A stretch of DNA of 64,000 nt from JAVVEH01 sp032251435 (GCA_032251435.1 JAVVEH010000001.1:124001-188000); one strand, 5' to 3'; counted from the stretch's first letter, positions 1 to 8,379 are shown. Numbers and translations: made by a program. The notes: generated from the sequence alone by a model not told the origin.

Positions 1-546
1 CTCGGCGACAATCCAATCACCGTCCACCGGATAGTCCTCCATCGGCAATCGCCGCGGAAATATCAGCTCCACTTCGTCCGGATAATCGCGGCGCATCGGG
101 CGGATGACGGGCGTGGGACCGCTGTTGACATACTCACCGGTCAGACGCGTGTGCCCTCGTTGAAGGATGTCCGTCACCATGCCGACGGGCCCCTTGTCAG
201 TCTGCTCGACAATTTGGACTCGCACCCGGTCGCCAGCGAAGGCGTTTCCCAGCTTGGCGGGAGGGATGAACACATCCTCTCCTCCAGCGTCCGGCGTGAG
301 AAACCCAAATCCCCGGGCGTGGACGGTCACGTTCCCCGTCACGTTTTTTGACGTGTCGGGCAATGCCAGGCGTCCCCTCCCCTGTTTCACCACGTCTCCC
401 TGCTGGAGCATGCCGCGCAGCGCGTACCCGAATTCCCGGGTGTCCTCTTTGGAATGGGCCCCCGCCGCCCGACGCAACTCAGCCCGGCGCAATCCCTGGG
501 GACGCTCACGTAAGGCTTGTATGATCTGCTCGCGAAGGCTGGACAT
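1..546 (-). CDS. rnr: Ribonuclease R, N-terminal part (cut by window edge)
   Basis: The first 182 codons of an RNase R/VacB-type 3'-to-5' exoribonuclease; the gene continues off the left edge. The N-terminus is a helical winged-helix-like region. It is followed at about residues 70-125 by a cold-shock-type OB domain (GFGFLTPD, then DVFIPP and GDRVRV), and then by the start of the second OB domain. The catalytic RNB and S1 domains are not in the window. The ATG at 544-546 follows the recJ stop by 94 bases, so it is probably the last gene of the purA-uppS-cdsA-recJ run. Family placement rests on the CSD motifs and architecture; RNase II is less likely because of the winged-helix start. Confidence 0.85.
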   Translation of the reverse strand, partial: MSSLREQIIQALRERPQGLRRAELRRAAGAHSKEDTREFGYALRGMLQQGDVVKQGRGRLALPDTSKNVTGNVTVHARGFGFLTPDAGGEDVFIPPAKLGNAFAGDRVRVQIVEQTDKGPVGMVTDILQRGHTRLTGEYVNSGPTPVIRPMRRDYPDEVELIFPRRLPMEDYPVDGDWIVAE

Positions 547-640
547 AAAAAAGCGCTCCGAAGTCGTGGGTCAATAATCATCGCGTGAGAAATGGTCATT
601 GACCGTGATTGAAAACGCGCCGGTTTAAACGCTTGATGAC

Positions 641-2356
641 CTAACGGCCAAAGGTGACCGACGGGCAAAAATCCAAAATCCGCGCTTGCGGGGTTTCCCG
701 TCCGCCAAAGGTGTTGAGACGAGCTGAATAAACCACATCCCAGGGCGGAGGGCAGAAATCACTGGGAGTCCGGTTGAAGGCGATAAAGTCGATACAATAT
801 CCGTCTTGATCCCGCAGGACACCCCGGGTGTGGTCCCGCCCGGCGGGTTGAATACGGTCCGCGGTCACATGGCGGGTCAAAAACACCGGCTCCGGATTTC
901 CCTGCCCGAAAGGGGCCAGCAGATTGAGATCCATCAGAAAATGCTCATTGATTTCCCCGAACCCGATATCCCCGCAAATTTCAATCACCGGCTTCATTTC
1001 ATCGGCGGCGAGGACAAATTGCACATTTTCCTCAAAGGTCTTGGCGAACTCCTCGGCATGGCGGGGTTCAAGGGACAAGCCCGCGGCCATGGGATGGCCG
1101 CCGAAACGCTCAAGCAAGTGCCCGCATTTCTCCAAGACACCGACCAGATTCACCCCCTCGACGCTGCGGCCGGAACCAGACAAAAAGCCCGTGGCATCCA
1201 TCGTCATCACAATGCACGGCCGATGGTAGGTGCGGACAAGCCGGGCGGCGACAATGCCCAACACCCCTTGATGCCAGTCGTCCCCCCAGACCACCACCGC
1301 CCGCATGCTGTCGTTAAACCGGGCGTCAATTTGCTGGCAAGCCCGGTCAAACGTCTCCGCTTCCAAGGCCTGCCGTTTTTTATTTTCAGCGTCCAAAGCG
1401 GCCGCCAGCGGAAATGCCTCCGCCATACTCGGAGCTTGCAACAGTTGCATCGACAGGCTTGGATCTCCCATTCGTCCGGGAGCGTTTAACCGCGGCGCGA
1501 TGCGGTAAGCGATGTCCTGCGCGCACACCGCGCCGTTCAAACCGACCAGATCACAGAGGGCGCGGATACCGGGGCGATGTTGACGGGACAGCGTTTCCAA
1601 CCCATGCTTGGCCAGACAGCGGTTTTCATCCAACAACGGCACAATATCGGCCACGGTCCCCAAAGCCACTAAGTCCATAACCTCACGAAGATCATAAGAA
1701 AAACCGCCCAAGTTGTTCTCACGGCCGTATTTTATGAAGGCGTGACAGACTTTAAACGCCACGCCGACCCCGGCTAATTCCCTGATCCGGTCGTCTTCCG
1801 TGGCGACTTTGGGATCAATGACGGCGATCGCCACAGGCAGCTCTTCAGATGGTTCGTGATGATCCGTGACGATCACATCAATCCCAAGCTCCGCGGCGGC
1901 TTTGACCGCCGCATGGCTGGTGATCCCGCAATCCACGGTGACCAGCAGCGAGTGATGATCCGCGCAGGCTTTTTCAATGGAATCCGGTGTCAAGCCATAG
2001 CCGTCGTCCATGCGGTGAGGAAGAAACGTCTCCACCTTGGCGCCATTTTGAGACAACACGGTGGACATGAGCACAGACGCGGTGATACCGTCCGTGTCGT
2101 AATCTCCGTGAATGAGAATGGTCTCGTTTTTCTGGATCGCCTGCCAAAGCCGGGCGGCGGCCTCCCGGCTTCCTGGCAATTTGAACGGATCAACTAAATC
2201 ACGGAGTTTTGGGGTGAGGAACTCTTCAGCACCTTCGGGTTTAACGCCCCGACTGGCTAATACAAGAGCGGCGGGACGGCTTAAATAAGACGCCTCCTGA
2301 ATCTCCTGGATCTTTTTGGATTGTGCTGAAAGTACCTTCCATCGGTACATTTCCAT
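641..2356 (-). CDS. recJ: Single-stranded-DNA-specific exonuclease RecJ
   Basis: A 571-residue RecJ, the 5'-to-3' single-strand DNA exonuclease of RecF-pathway recombination and mismatch repair. The DHH-family motifs are all visible: HGDYDTDG at about residues 83-90, VDCGI at 141 and VTDHHEP at 163-169. A DHHA1 domain follows, with GRSVEGVNL and GGHPMAAG around residues 395-430, and then the C-terminal OB region. The length is usual for the family. The start at 2356 has an AGGA about nine bases upstream; a second in-frame ATG two codons later is an alternative. A TATAGT hexamer lies just upstream (2394-2399), but its -35 is poor, so most transcription probably comes from the genes above. Confidence 0.95.
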   Translation of the reverse strand: MEMYRWKVLSAQSKKIQEIQEASYLSRPAALVLASRGVKPEGAEEFLTPKLRDLVDPFKLPGSREAAARLWQAIQKNETILIHGDYDTDGITASVLMSTVLSQNGAKVETFLPHRMDDGYGLTPDSIEKACADHHSLLVTVDCGITSHAAVKAAAELGIDVIVTDHHEPSEELPVAIAVIDPKVATEDDRIRELAGVGVAFKVCHAFIKYGRENNLGGFSYDLREVMDLVALGTVADIVPLLDENRCLAKHGLETLSRQHRPGIRALCDLVGLNGAVCAQDIAYRIAPRLNAPGRMGDPSLSMQLLQAPSMAEAFPLAAALDAENKKRQALEAETFDRACQQIDARFNDSMRAVVVWGDDWHQGVLGIVAARLVRTYHRPCIVMTMDATGFLSGSGRSVEGVNLVGVLEKCGHLLERFGGHPMAAGLSLEPRHAEEFAKTFEENVQFVLAADEMKPVIEICGDIGFGEINEHFLMDLNLLAPFGQGNPEPVFLTRHVTADRIQPAGRDHTRGVLRDQDGYCIDFIAFNRTPSDFCPPPWDVVYSARLNTFGGRETPQARILDFCPSVTFGR

Positions 2357-2460
2357 TTGTTGTTTTCCTGTTAGTTAAAAAAGATGTCGCACTATAGCTC
2401 CTCAATACCGGTGGCGCTATGTCCAGGACATCTAATTCCAACCAAATCAGGAACGCGGGC

Positions 2461-3345
2461 TCAACTTCCACGCCAGACAACAAACAACCAGAAAAGCGGC
2501 GCGTTAAACACCAGGCTGTCAACAAAATCAAAGACCCCCCCCAATCCCGGAACGGCACCGGAATCCTTGACGCCCGCCGCCCGTTTCAAGGCTGATTCAG
2601 TCAAGTCTCCCAGCAACCCGGTGCCCGTTAACACCACGGCGGTGACCGCGGAGAAAAACAACCGGGCGACAAATCCGTCGCCAAACAACCGGCCAACGGA
2701 ATCAGGCATGACCATCAGCATCAACCATGCTAGAACGACACTGGCCATAACGCCTCCGGCCAACCCCTCCCAACTCTTTTTCGGGCTCACGCGGGGCCAT
2801 AGTTTGTGATTGCCACCGGATTTCCGCGCGGTCAGCACGCCCAAGGTGTACGCGCCGATATCCCCGAATTTTGTGACAACCAATGCGAAAAGGACCAGTA
2901 ACCGACCGTGCATCCCCAGGCCCTCGCGGAAATAAAGCGCCGGAATAAAGCGTAAGGTCCCGTAAAGAAGCAGCATCCCCCCGAGCGTCACCAGCCAGGA
3001 CACCATGGACAGCCGGAGATCTTTGCCTGAGACTGCGATGAAAGCCGTGCTTAACAAGACCATAAACAGCACCGCCGCCTCTTCCAAAGGATACGGAGGA
3101 AGATTGTGGATTAACGGGCGCCAGGCGAGAGCCAGCATAAGGACTAATCCCCCGATCCGCATGGGCAGCCGCATCGTCGGCAAGCCCAGCTTGGCGCTGA
3201 GCGCGGCGTATTCACCCAGAACAATCCAGATAAGCGCCATACACAAAAAAGTGAATAACAGCCCACCGGTAAGACCGGGCGATAAAAACGCCAGCAAACA
3301 CACGCCGCCAATTGACAAACCACTGATCAGTCGTTGTTTTAACAT
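2461..3345 (-). CDS. cdsA: Phosphatidate cytidylyltransferase
   Basis: A 294-residue integral membrane enzyme that makes CDP-diacylglycerol from phosphatidate and CTP, the branch point of phospholipid synthesis. Hydrophobic segments run through most of the protein. The C-terminal signature is present as SPKKSWEGLAGG, then ALKRAAGVKDSG, PGLGG and a VDSL segment near residue 275. Relative to the E. coli signature, the usual HGG and DR positions read LGG and DF, a variation discussed in the findings. It lies directly downstream of uppS, the classical uppS-cdsA pairing, with an 87-base gap. The Shine-Dalgarno in front of the ATG at 3345 is weak. Confidence 0.92.
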   Translation of the reverse strand: MLKQRLISGLSIGGVCLLAFLSPGLTGGLLFTFLCMALIWIVLGEYAALSAKLGLPTMRLPMRIGGLVLMLALAWRPLIHNLPPYPLEEAAVLFMVLLSTAFIAVSGKDLRLSMVSWLVTLGGMLLLYGTLRFIPALYFREGLGMHGRLLVLFALVVTKFGDIGAYTLGVLTARKSGGNHKLWPRVSPKKSWEGLAGGVMASVVLAWLMLMVMPDSVGRLFGDGFVARLFFSAVTAVVLTGTGLLGDLTESALKRAAGVKDSGAVPGLGGVFDFVDSLVFNAPLFWLFVVWRGS

Positions 3346-3432
3346 AGCTTGAAGGTTCCGAATTCCGGGTGAATATGCTGATCGCGACGTTCAGGGGACG
3401 CTTGATACGCCGCGGTGAAGTCCTGGGCGCTT

Positions 3433-4152
3433 TCAATCTTTCCGGCCGCCAAACCGCCGCTTCCGCCGCGCGTATTCCGCTAACGCCTCGGCGAAGTCCT
3501 CTTTGCTGAAATCGGGCCACAGGGTGTCGGTGAACCAAAACTCCGAGTAAGACGCCTGCCACAACAGAAAATTGCTCAAGCGCAATTCACCACTGGTGCG
3601 GATAATCAGATCTGGATCCGGCAAGTCGGCGGTGGACAGATGGCTGGAAATCAAACCCGGGGTGATATCGGCGGGCGTGATCTCACCGTCGAGAACTTTC
3701 GCGGCCAGGTCACGGACCGTGGCGGCGATTTCCTGACGGGCGCCATAGTTCAGCGCCAACGTAAGCACGCCCTGGCTGTTCCCGGCCGTGTCATTCATGG
3801 CTTTTTGAAGAGCCGAGCGCACATCCGCGGGCAGACCAGCCAAATCCCCGATAGCGTTCAACCGGATATCGTTTTTTTGCAGATCCTTGACCCGTTCGGC
3901 CAGAAAGCGCTTGAGCAAAGTCATCAGCCCGCTGACTTCACGCTTGGACCGGGACCAGTTCTCAGTGCTGAACGCGTACAACGTCAGATAGCGGATGCCA
4001 TAATCGGAACAGGCTTCGACCATGCGCTTGACTGTTTCAGCTCCCGCCCGGTGCCCTTTGTTCGCGGAAAGCCCCCGCCGTCTGGCCCAACGACCGTTGC
4101 CGTCCATGATCATGGCCACATGCCGGGGAATGTTTTTTTCAGAATCAGTCAT
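3433..4152 (-). CDS. uppS: Undecaprenyl diphosphate synthase
   Basis: A cis-prenyltransferase that extends FPP with IPP to the C55 lipid carrier used for peptidoglycan and O-antigen. It shows the diagnostic MDGNGRWA motif at the N-terminus, then GHRAG, TLYAFSTENW, LNYG and the C-terminal DLIIRTSGE and ARRKRRFGG. The ATG at 4152 gives 239 residues, the family's normal length, and begins just before the conserved PRHVAMIMDGNG stretch. An open frame continues 30 codons upstream to a TTG overlapping the purA stop, but that extension has no family counterpart. Part of the purA-uppS-cdsA-recJ-rnr run. Confidence 0.95.
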   Translation of the reverse strand: MTDSEKNIPRHVAMIMDGNGRWARRRGLSANKGHRAGAETVKRMVEACSDYGIRYLTLYAFSTENWSRSKREVSGLMTLLKRFLAERVKDLQKNDIRLNAIGDLAGLPADVRSALQKAMNDTAGNSQGVLTLALNYGARQEIAATVRDLAAKVLDGEITPADITPGLISSHLSTADLPDPDLIIRTSGELRLSNFLLWQASYSEFWFTDTLWPDFSKEDFAEALAEYARRKRRFGGRKD

Positions 4153-4238
4153 CAATAAGCCTTGGCGAAGGGACTCAACAGCCGCATCCGCCGACAGCGG
4201 AACACGCGGACCCTTGACCCCGGGATGCCGACCCCGCT

Positions 4239-5513
4239 TCAATCAACAAAAAATGTCTGAGCCCGTTTGGGACCGACTGAGAGAATGTGGATTTTCCCAC
4301 CGGTCAATTCCGTGATCCGGTTGAGATAATTCCGTGTGGCCTCGGGCAGATCTTCCCAGCATTGAGCGTCTTTCGTGGAACATCGCCAGCCGGGCATTTC
4401 CTCATAAATCGGAGCCACCGCCGCGATCTCCGCCAAATCACTGGGCATGTCTTCAATACGTTGTCCGTTCAGCTCGTAGGCGACGCAGATTTTCAGGGTG
4501 TCCAAGTCATCCAAAACATCCAGCTTGGTGATGGCGAGCAAATCAGCGCCATTGACCATCACGGCGTACCGGGTGGCGACCGCGTCAAACCAGCCGCACC
4601 GGCGCGGCCGTCCCGTGGTGGCCCCGAATTCCCCGCCCAACATCCGAATGCGTTCGCCCATGGCGTTATCCAGCTCGGTCATGAACGGCCCTTCCCCCAC
4701 CCGCGTGGTGTAGGCCTTGTACACGCCCAGGACATGGTCGATACGGGACGGGGCGAGCCCGCCGCCGGTGCAGGCCGCGCCGGAAGACGTGTTGCTGCTG
4801 GTGACATAGGGATACGTGCCGTAATCCACGTCCAGCCATGTGCCTTGAGCGCCTTCAAAGAGAATTTTTTTCCCGGCGGTGAAGGCGTTGTTCACGTCCA
4901 GCACGGTATCCGCGACCATTGGGCCGAGTTTGCCGGCGGCGACCTTGATCAGATCCCATTCGGCGTCCACATCCATCAGCTCGACACCATGCGCCGCCAG
5001 AATGTCATTCGCCCGGGCGGCCTGGGCGCGGAACAGTTTTTCCAATTCGACGGGATCCCGCAGCGCCGCCCCCCGGATACCCACCCGGTTGACTTTATCC
5101 GCATACGCCGGACCAATCCCGCGCATCGTCGTGCCGATTTTATCCTCGCCCAGCTTCGCTTCGGACATGCCGTCCAGCAACCGGTGATATTTGAAGACCA
5201 ACTGGCAACGGGTGCTCAGTTTCAACCGGTCAGCGACACTAAACCCGCGCTTTTCCAAATCAGCGATTTCTTCAGCCAGACCCAGGACATCCACAACGAC
5301 ACCGTTGCCGATCATACAGTCTTTGCCCTCGTGCAGAATTCCAGATGGTATCAGGTGCAGCACAAACTTCTGGTCACCGACTTCAACGGTGTGGCCGGCG
5401 TTGTTTCCACCTTGAAAACGGACCACGACATCCGCTTTTTCAGATAGAACGTCAATAATTTTGCCCTTACCCTCATCGCCCCACTGAAGACCAACTAAAA
5501 CCATCGATGACAT
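4239..5513 (-). CDS. purA: Adenylosuccinate synthetase
   Basis: A 424-residue GTP-dependent ligase joining IMP and aspartate, the first committed step to AMP. The N-terminal P-loop GLQWGDEGKGKI and the following GGNNAGHTV are unmistakable, as are TTMRGIGPAY, the FEGAQGTWLD segment and the C-terminal TTGRPRRCGWFD. The ATG at 5513 is chosen because a good AGAGGT lies eight bases upstream and the family begins a few residues before the P-loop; an upstream in-frame extension to 5573 is unlikely. A sigma70-like promoter is visible at 5580-5607. It heads a five-gene run that ends in rnr. Confidence 0.97.
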   Translation of the reverse strand: MSSMVLVGLQWGDEGKGKIIDVLSEKADVVVRFQGGNNAGHTVEVGDQKFVLHLIPSGILHEGKDCMIGNGVVVDVLGLAEEIADLEKRGFSVADRLKLSTRCQLVFKYHRLLDGMSEAKLGEDKIGTTMRGIGPAYADKVNRVGIRGAALRDPVELEKLFRAQAARANDILAAHGVELMDVDAEWDLIKVAAGKLGPMVADTVLDVNNAFTAGKKILFEGAQGTWLDVDYGTYPYVTSSNTSSGAACTGGGLAPSRIDHVLGVYKAYTTRVGEGPFMTELDNAMGERIRMLGGEFGATTGRPRRCGWFDAVATRYAVMVNGADLLAITKLDVLDDLDTLKICVAYELNGQRIEDMPSDLAEIAAVAPIYEEMPGWRCSTKDAQCWEDLPEATRNYLNRITELTGGKIHILSVGPKRAQTFFVD

Positions 5514-5579
5514 TATTTTACCTCTGATATTACGTCCCGGAAAACAACCCGGAGACCAACTGCGCTCATGCAAGATGAT

Positions 5580-5607
5580 AATCTACTTACAAAAGGTGAT
5601 TTTTCAA
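5580..5607 (-). promoter_or_regulatory. Probable purA promoter
   Basis: On the minus strand TTGAAA (5602-5607) and TAGATT (5580-5585) are separated by 16 bases, placing a start about 60 bases before the purA ATG. The same 16-base spacing and TAGATT -10 recur in front of the TPR gene at 32185-32212. Seen by eye; not scored. Confidence 0.4.
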
Positions 5608-5649
5608 CAGCCCACGCGCCGACGGCCGCCACAGCGGACTTAAATTCCC

Positions 5650-5678
5650 CCGCGGTTCCTAGGGTTGACACCGCGGTT
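5650..5678. repeat. Direct repeat CCGCGGTT, 21-base period
   Basis: Two identical octamers CCGCGGTT lie at 5650-5657 and 5671-5678, two helical turns apart, between purA and the radical SAM gene. The second abuts a TTGACA hexamer. This could be an operator pair for an unknown regulator. Confidence 0.3.
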
Positions 5679-5694
5679 GATCATATCCTGATAA
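5665..5694 (+). promoter_or_regulatory. Plus-strand promoter-like sequence without a downstream gene
   Basis: A consensus TTGACA (5665-5670) is followed after 18 bases by TGATAA (5689-5694) on the plus strand. No plus-strand gene follows; transcription from here would run antisense through the radical SAM gene towards the terminator at 6790-6826. Confidence 0.25.
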
Positions 5695-5711
5695 GCTTTC
5701 CTGTTTTCCCG

Positions 5712-6659
5712 TTATCCGAGGCGTTTTTCCAGCGGCGGCGGTTCCGGCACGCGGCCATCCGCGGCCGGGCGGCAACCGAAACGGGTCCGGAACAGACATC
5801 GTCGGCACAGCGGTTCGACGATCCGATTGGTATGGAATCCATTCAGAATAGCCATGGCGCGGGGAGAACTCAGGATATCGGCGACGGGCTTTTCCCGGCA
5901 GTTCCCCAAGGCCATGACCCCCGCGTGGTCAAGACAGCACGGCACCACCGTCCCGTCAGCGAGAATGCCAAAATGCGTTCCCAGGCCATGGCAGAAACCG
6001 CGTTCGGTCAGTACGGGGCCAGACAGGGCCGGCCACTCGAAAACCGTGTCGCGATGCAGGTAGAGCTGACCGGTCAGCCGGCGTCCTTTGCGCCGTCCCC
6101 ATGCCTGGGCGCCAGGGATGACCACCCCGAATTGGCTTTCAATGGCGCTCCGAACAGTCGCGTTCCACGCGTCGTCGGGGCTGGGCTTGGCGTGACCCCG
6201 CGCGTTCCACAGCCGCAGATTAACAAACAAGTCCGGACGCTCTCTCAAGGCCCGCCCGGCGAAGGCGAGGATGCCGGTCAGCTTCGCCTGCCGCCATGCG
6301 CTGTCACCGGCCTCGGCGAGACCATGCAGCGAAACATTCACCTGCCGCACGCCCGGATGCAGCAGCGCCTGGACGGCGGACGGGGTGAGGAGGGTTCCGT
6401 TTGTGGTGACAACCACCGGCACGCCCAGCCGCGCGCAGATCCCGATCAGCTCCGGAAAGCGCGCATGCCGCAGCGGCTCACCAAGAACGTGCAGGCAGAC
6501 CGCCTCGCATAAAGGAACGAGCTGAGCGATTATCCGCGCGAACACATCCACACTCATCTCGTCCGGCGGCCGGGAAGATGTCGGGCAGAAGGCGCAGGTG
6601 AGATTACACCGGTTCGTGACTTCGACATAGACATGTTTAAAACGTTTGCCAGCGGCCAT
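5712..6659 (-). CDS. Radical SAM/SPASM-type protein
   Basis: A 315-residue radical SAM enzyme. Close to the N-terminus is the 4Fe-4S motif CNLTCAFC (CX3CX2C), preceded by the typical beta strand VYVEVTNR. HVLGEPL and VVTTNGTLL follow the expected barrel order. The C-terminal third carries a second cysteine cluster (CHGLG, PCCLDHAG, LGNC, then LCRRCLFRTRFGC), as in SPASM-domain peptide-modifying or carbohydrate-maturing enzymes. The substrate is not identifiable. The ATG at 6659 is chosen because it lies 12 codons before the Fe-S motif; the frame stays open to 6758, but that extension has no radical SAM character. A possible short reading frame in another frame overlaps the start (see 6637-6747). 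No partner enzyme is adjacent. Confidence 0.85.
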   Translation of the reverse strand: MAAGKRFKHVYVEVTNRCNLTCAFCPTSSRPPDEMSVDVFARIIAQLVPLCEAVCLHVLGEPLRHARFPELIGICARLGVPVVVTTNGTLLTPSAVQALLHPGVRQVNVSLHGLAEAGDSAWRQAKLTGILAFAGRALRERPDLFVNLRLWNARGHAKPSPDDAWNATVRSAIESQFGVVIPGAQAWGRRKGRRLTGQLYLHRDTVFEWPALSGPVLTERGFCHGLGTHFGILADGTVVPCCLDHAGVMALGNCREKPVADILSSPRAMAILNGFHTNRIVEPLCRRCLFRTRFGCRPAADGRVPEPPPLEKRLG

Positions 6660-6747
6660 GGTCGCCCGAATTCCCTTCGTGCTGATAAGCTTGCTCAAAA
6701 TGGGCGATGCGCTCCCGCACTGTGGCCGTGCTGGCGGTAAGCGGCAC
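6637..6747 (-). CDS. Possible 36-residue ORF overlapping the radical SAM start
   Basis: A GTG-started frame of 36 codons ends in TAA at 6637-6639, 23 bases inside the radical SAM gene and in a different frame. A GGGACAGG lies just upstream of the GTG, too close for an ideal Shine-Dalgarno. The peptide reads as natural protein (an amphipathic TATVRERIAHFEQAYQ stretch, then a Gly/His/Asp-rich tail). The open frame continues upstream through the 6790-6820 hairpin without a better start. It may be a radical-SAM peptide substrate, the 3' end of a lost gene, or chance. Confidence 0.2.
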   Translation of the reverse strand: MPLTASTATVRERIAHFEQAYQHEGNSGDHGRWQTF

Positions 6748-6789
6748 ACCTGTCCCATCTAAAATTTTTGTTTCACGCGGATAACGTAA

Positions 6790-6826
6790 AGCCCGTCCTG
6801 GTTTTACGCCAGGTCGGGCTCTTTTT
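6790..6826 (+). terminator. Rho-independent terminator on the plus strand
   Basis: A 12-base stem (6790-6801 with 6809-6820, one internal T:T mismatch) with a 7-base loop is followed by CTTTTT. It is very convincing as a terminator, but no plus-strand gene precedes it. Confidence 0.7.
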
Positions 6827-6900
6827 CATTTTTCTATTTTCCAGCGTGACGACGCGCCCTTTTCCACACTGGTCCGGCAGGGGGTCCGCAAAGCGGCTTG

Positions 6901-6928
6901 AAGCGCACCGGCTCTCCTTGGTGCGCTT
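6901..6928. repeat. Inverted repeat AAGCGCACC/GGTGCGCTT
   Basis: A perfect 9-base inverted repeat with a 10-base loop lies directly before the first recognisable RHS codons. There is no T-tract; it may mark the boundary of the decayed RHS segment. Confidence 0.4.
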
Positions 6929-8248
6929 ATGCTGTCACCTACGGCTTATCTTGCGAACTCCGCGATGGTCACGACTGTGTCGCTCCCGAATGGCCTGGTA
7001 ACCACCCGCGCCTATGAGCCACAACGCGACCGTGTTAATTATGTTGAAAACGCAATCGGAGCCGTTACAGTATTCAAATATGACTACACCAATTGAGCCA
7101 CACTGTGGCTTTTTTTACGGGACGATGCCCCTTGGACGCCGCACGGACACAGTGATGATACGCCTTCGCTCAAAAGCTACGGCGGCACAGGCCGGAACCG
7201 CCACCTCCTACACCGCCAACCAGCTCAACCAGTACACCGCCATAACTGGAATGAGTTCGCCGATCCACGACGACGACGGAAACATGACGATCATGCCCTC
7301 CACCACTGGCAGCTGGGCAATCCAGTGGAACGCCGAAAACCGCATGACTGTGGCCGAGTCCGACACCGTCAAGCTGGAATTCACCTACGACTACATGGGC
7401 CGCCGGGTTGAAAAGAAAGTCTATACTCGCCCGACAATTGCCGACATCTGGTCTCTGACCTCCGACCTCCGGTATATATACGACGGCTGGAACCTCATCG
7501 CCGAACTCGCATCCACCCCGACACCCCCATACACACTCACCCCCACACGCACGTATACCTGGGGCCTCGACCTATCCCAGACCACCCAGGGCGCTGGCGG
7601 TGTCGGCGGCCTCCTCTCCGTATCTGACCTCGGATCTCCGACCTCCGACATCTGGTATGCCACCTATGACGCGAATGGCAACGTGTCAGAATACCTCGAC
7701 GCCACCGGCGCAAGCGTAGCCCACTATGAGTACTCGCCGTTCGGACGCACAACCGTCGCCACCGGGTCACACAGTGACATTTTCAAGCACCGCTTCAGCA
7801 CGAAGTATTTGGACGAACATGGCTTGTATTACTACGGCCGCCGTTGTTACAACCCGGAGATCGGACGCTGGATTAATAGAGATCCAATTGGGGAAATGGG
7901 GGATTTTATTCCTATATTTTTGTGCAAAATGCCTCCCTAAACAAAACGGATTTTTTAGGACTTCTATCTGTTGGTGATGTAATCTCTTTGCTTCCCGGTT
8001 TGGGCACACTCTACAATGCTGTTGTTGCCCCAAAAGGAAGCAATCCAAGTGACTATTCAATAGACATAAGCAAGAAGTTGTGCTGCGAACTCGGTTCAGA
8101 AGGCGCGGAATTAGATTGCCAAAAAAGCATTCAGCTTCAGATCGCTAAATATGAGGGGAAATACGTTGCCCTAACAACAGTCCACGCACTCACTGATGCC
8201 GTGGTTGGCTTGCTTGCAAAACATCCTATTGTTCTTCTTAAGGAATAA
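6929..8248 (+). pseudogene. Decayed RHS-repeat protein, C-terminal part
   Basis: Remains of a YD-repeat/RHS gene in three pieces. The first piece (6929-7093) reads YLANSAMVTTVSLPNG and AYEPQRDRVNYVENAIG, then meets a TGA and a terminator-like hairpin insertion (7094-7120). The second runs from about 7131 to 7896 and carries the RHS core: YDYMGRRVEKKVY, YDGWNLIAEL, YDANGNVSEYLDATG, YEYSPFGR, YYYGRRCYNPEIGRWINRD. At a G-rich run near 7895 the frame shifts by one. The third piece (to 8248) continues with YIFVQNASLNKTDFLGLL and a variable tip of about 90 residues, the position of a polymorphic toxin domain in live RHS proteins. The tip contains two cysteines (KKLCCELG) and matches no toxin fold I recognise. 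The N-terminal bulk of the gene is missing. At least three lesions make it non-functional unless the second shift is an assembly error. Confidence 0.85.
7096..7116 (+). terminator. Terminator-like hairpin inside the RHS remnant
   Basis: A perfect 6-base stem AGCCAC/GTGGCT with a 3-base loop and seven Ts sits exactly at the RHS interruption, in an insertion of about 27 bases relative to the RHS reading frame. It has the full form of an intrinsic terminator. Confidence 0.45.
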
Positions 8249-8265
8249 CAGGAGGAGAACAATAT

Positions 8266-8379
8266 ATTTTCGCCTTTGGTTTTATTGCTGGGGTCCTCAT
8301 TTGTGTTGGTCTGTTTTTTATTCTTCTCTCTTTAAAGATGTTTCTGACGAGCAAAAAATCTTCACAACGAATGGAATGA
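8266..8379 (+). CDS. Possible small membrane protein after the RHS tip (immunity-like?)
   Basis: A 37-codon frame starting at a possible ATT after a strong AGGAGG (8250-8255). It encodes a single hydrophobic helix (FAFGFIAGVLICVGLFFILL) followed by a lysine/serine-rich tail, in a frame different from the RHS tip. Small membrane proteins directly after an RHS toxin tip are often immunity proteins, so that role is suggested by position only. The lack of ATG/GTG/TTG makes a functional gene doubtful; it may be the truncated 3' end of one. Confidence 0.25.
   Translation: MFAFGFIAGVLICVGLFFILLSLKMFLTSKKSSQRME

Noticed and set aside
4153..4242. TTG-started extension of uppS overlapping purA
   Set aside because: The family begins at the ATG at 4152; the extra 30 residues have no counterpart.
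4287..5447. 386-codon plus-strand frame across purA
   Set aside because: An antisense shadow of a clear housekeeping gene in GC-rich DNA.
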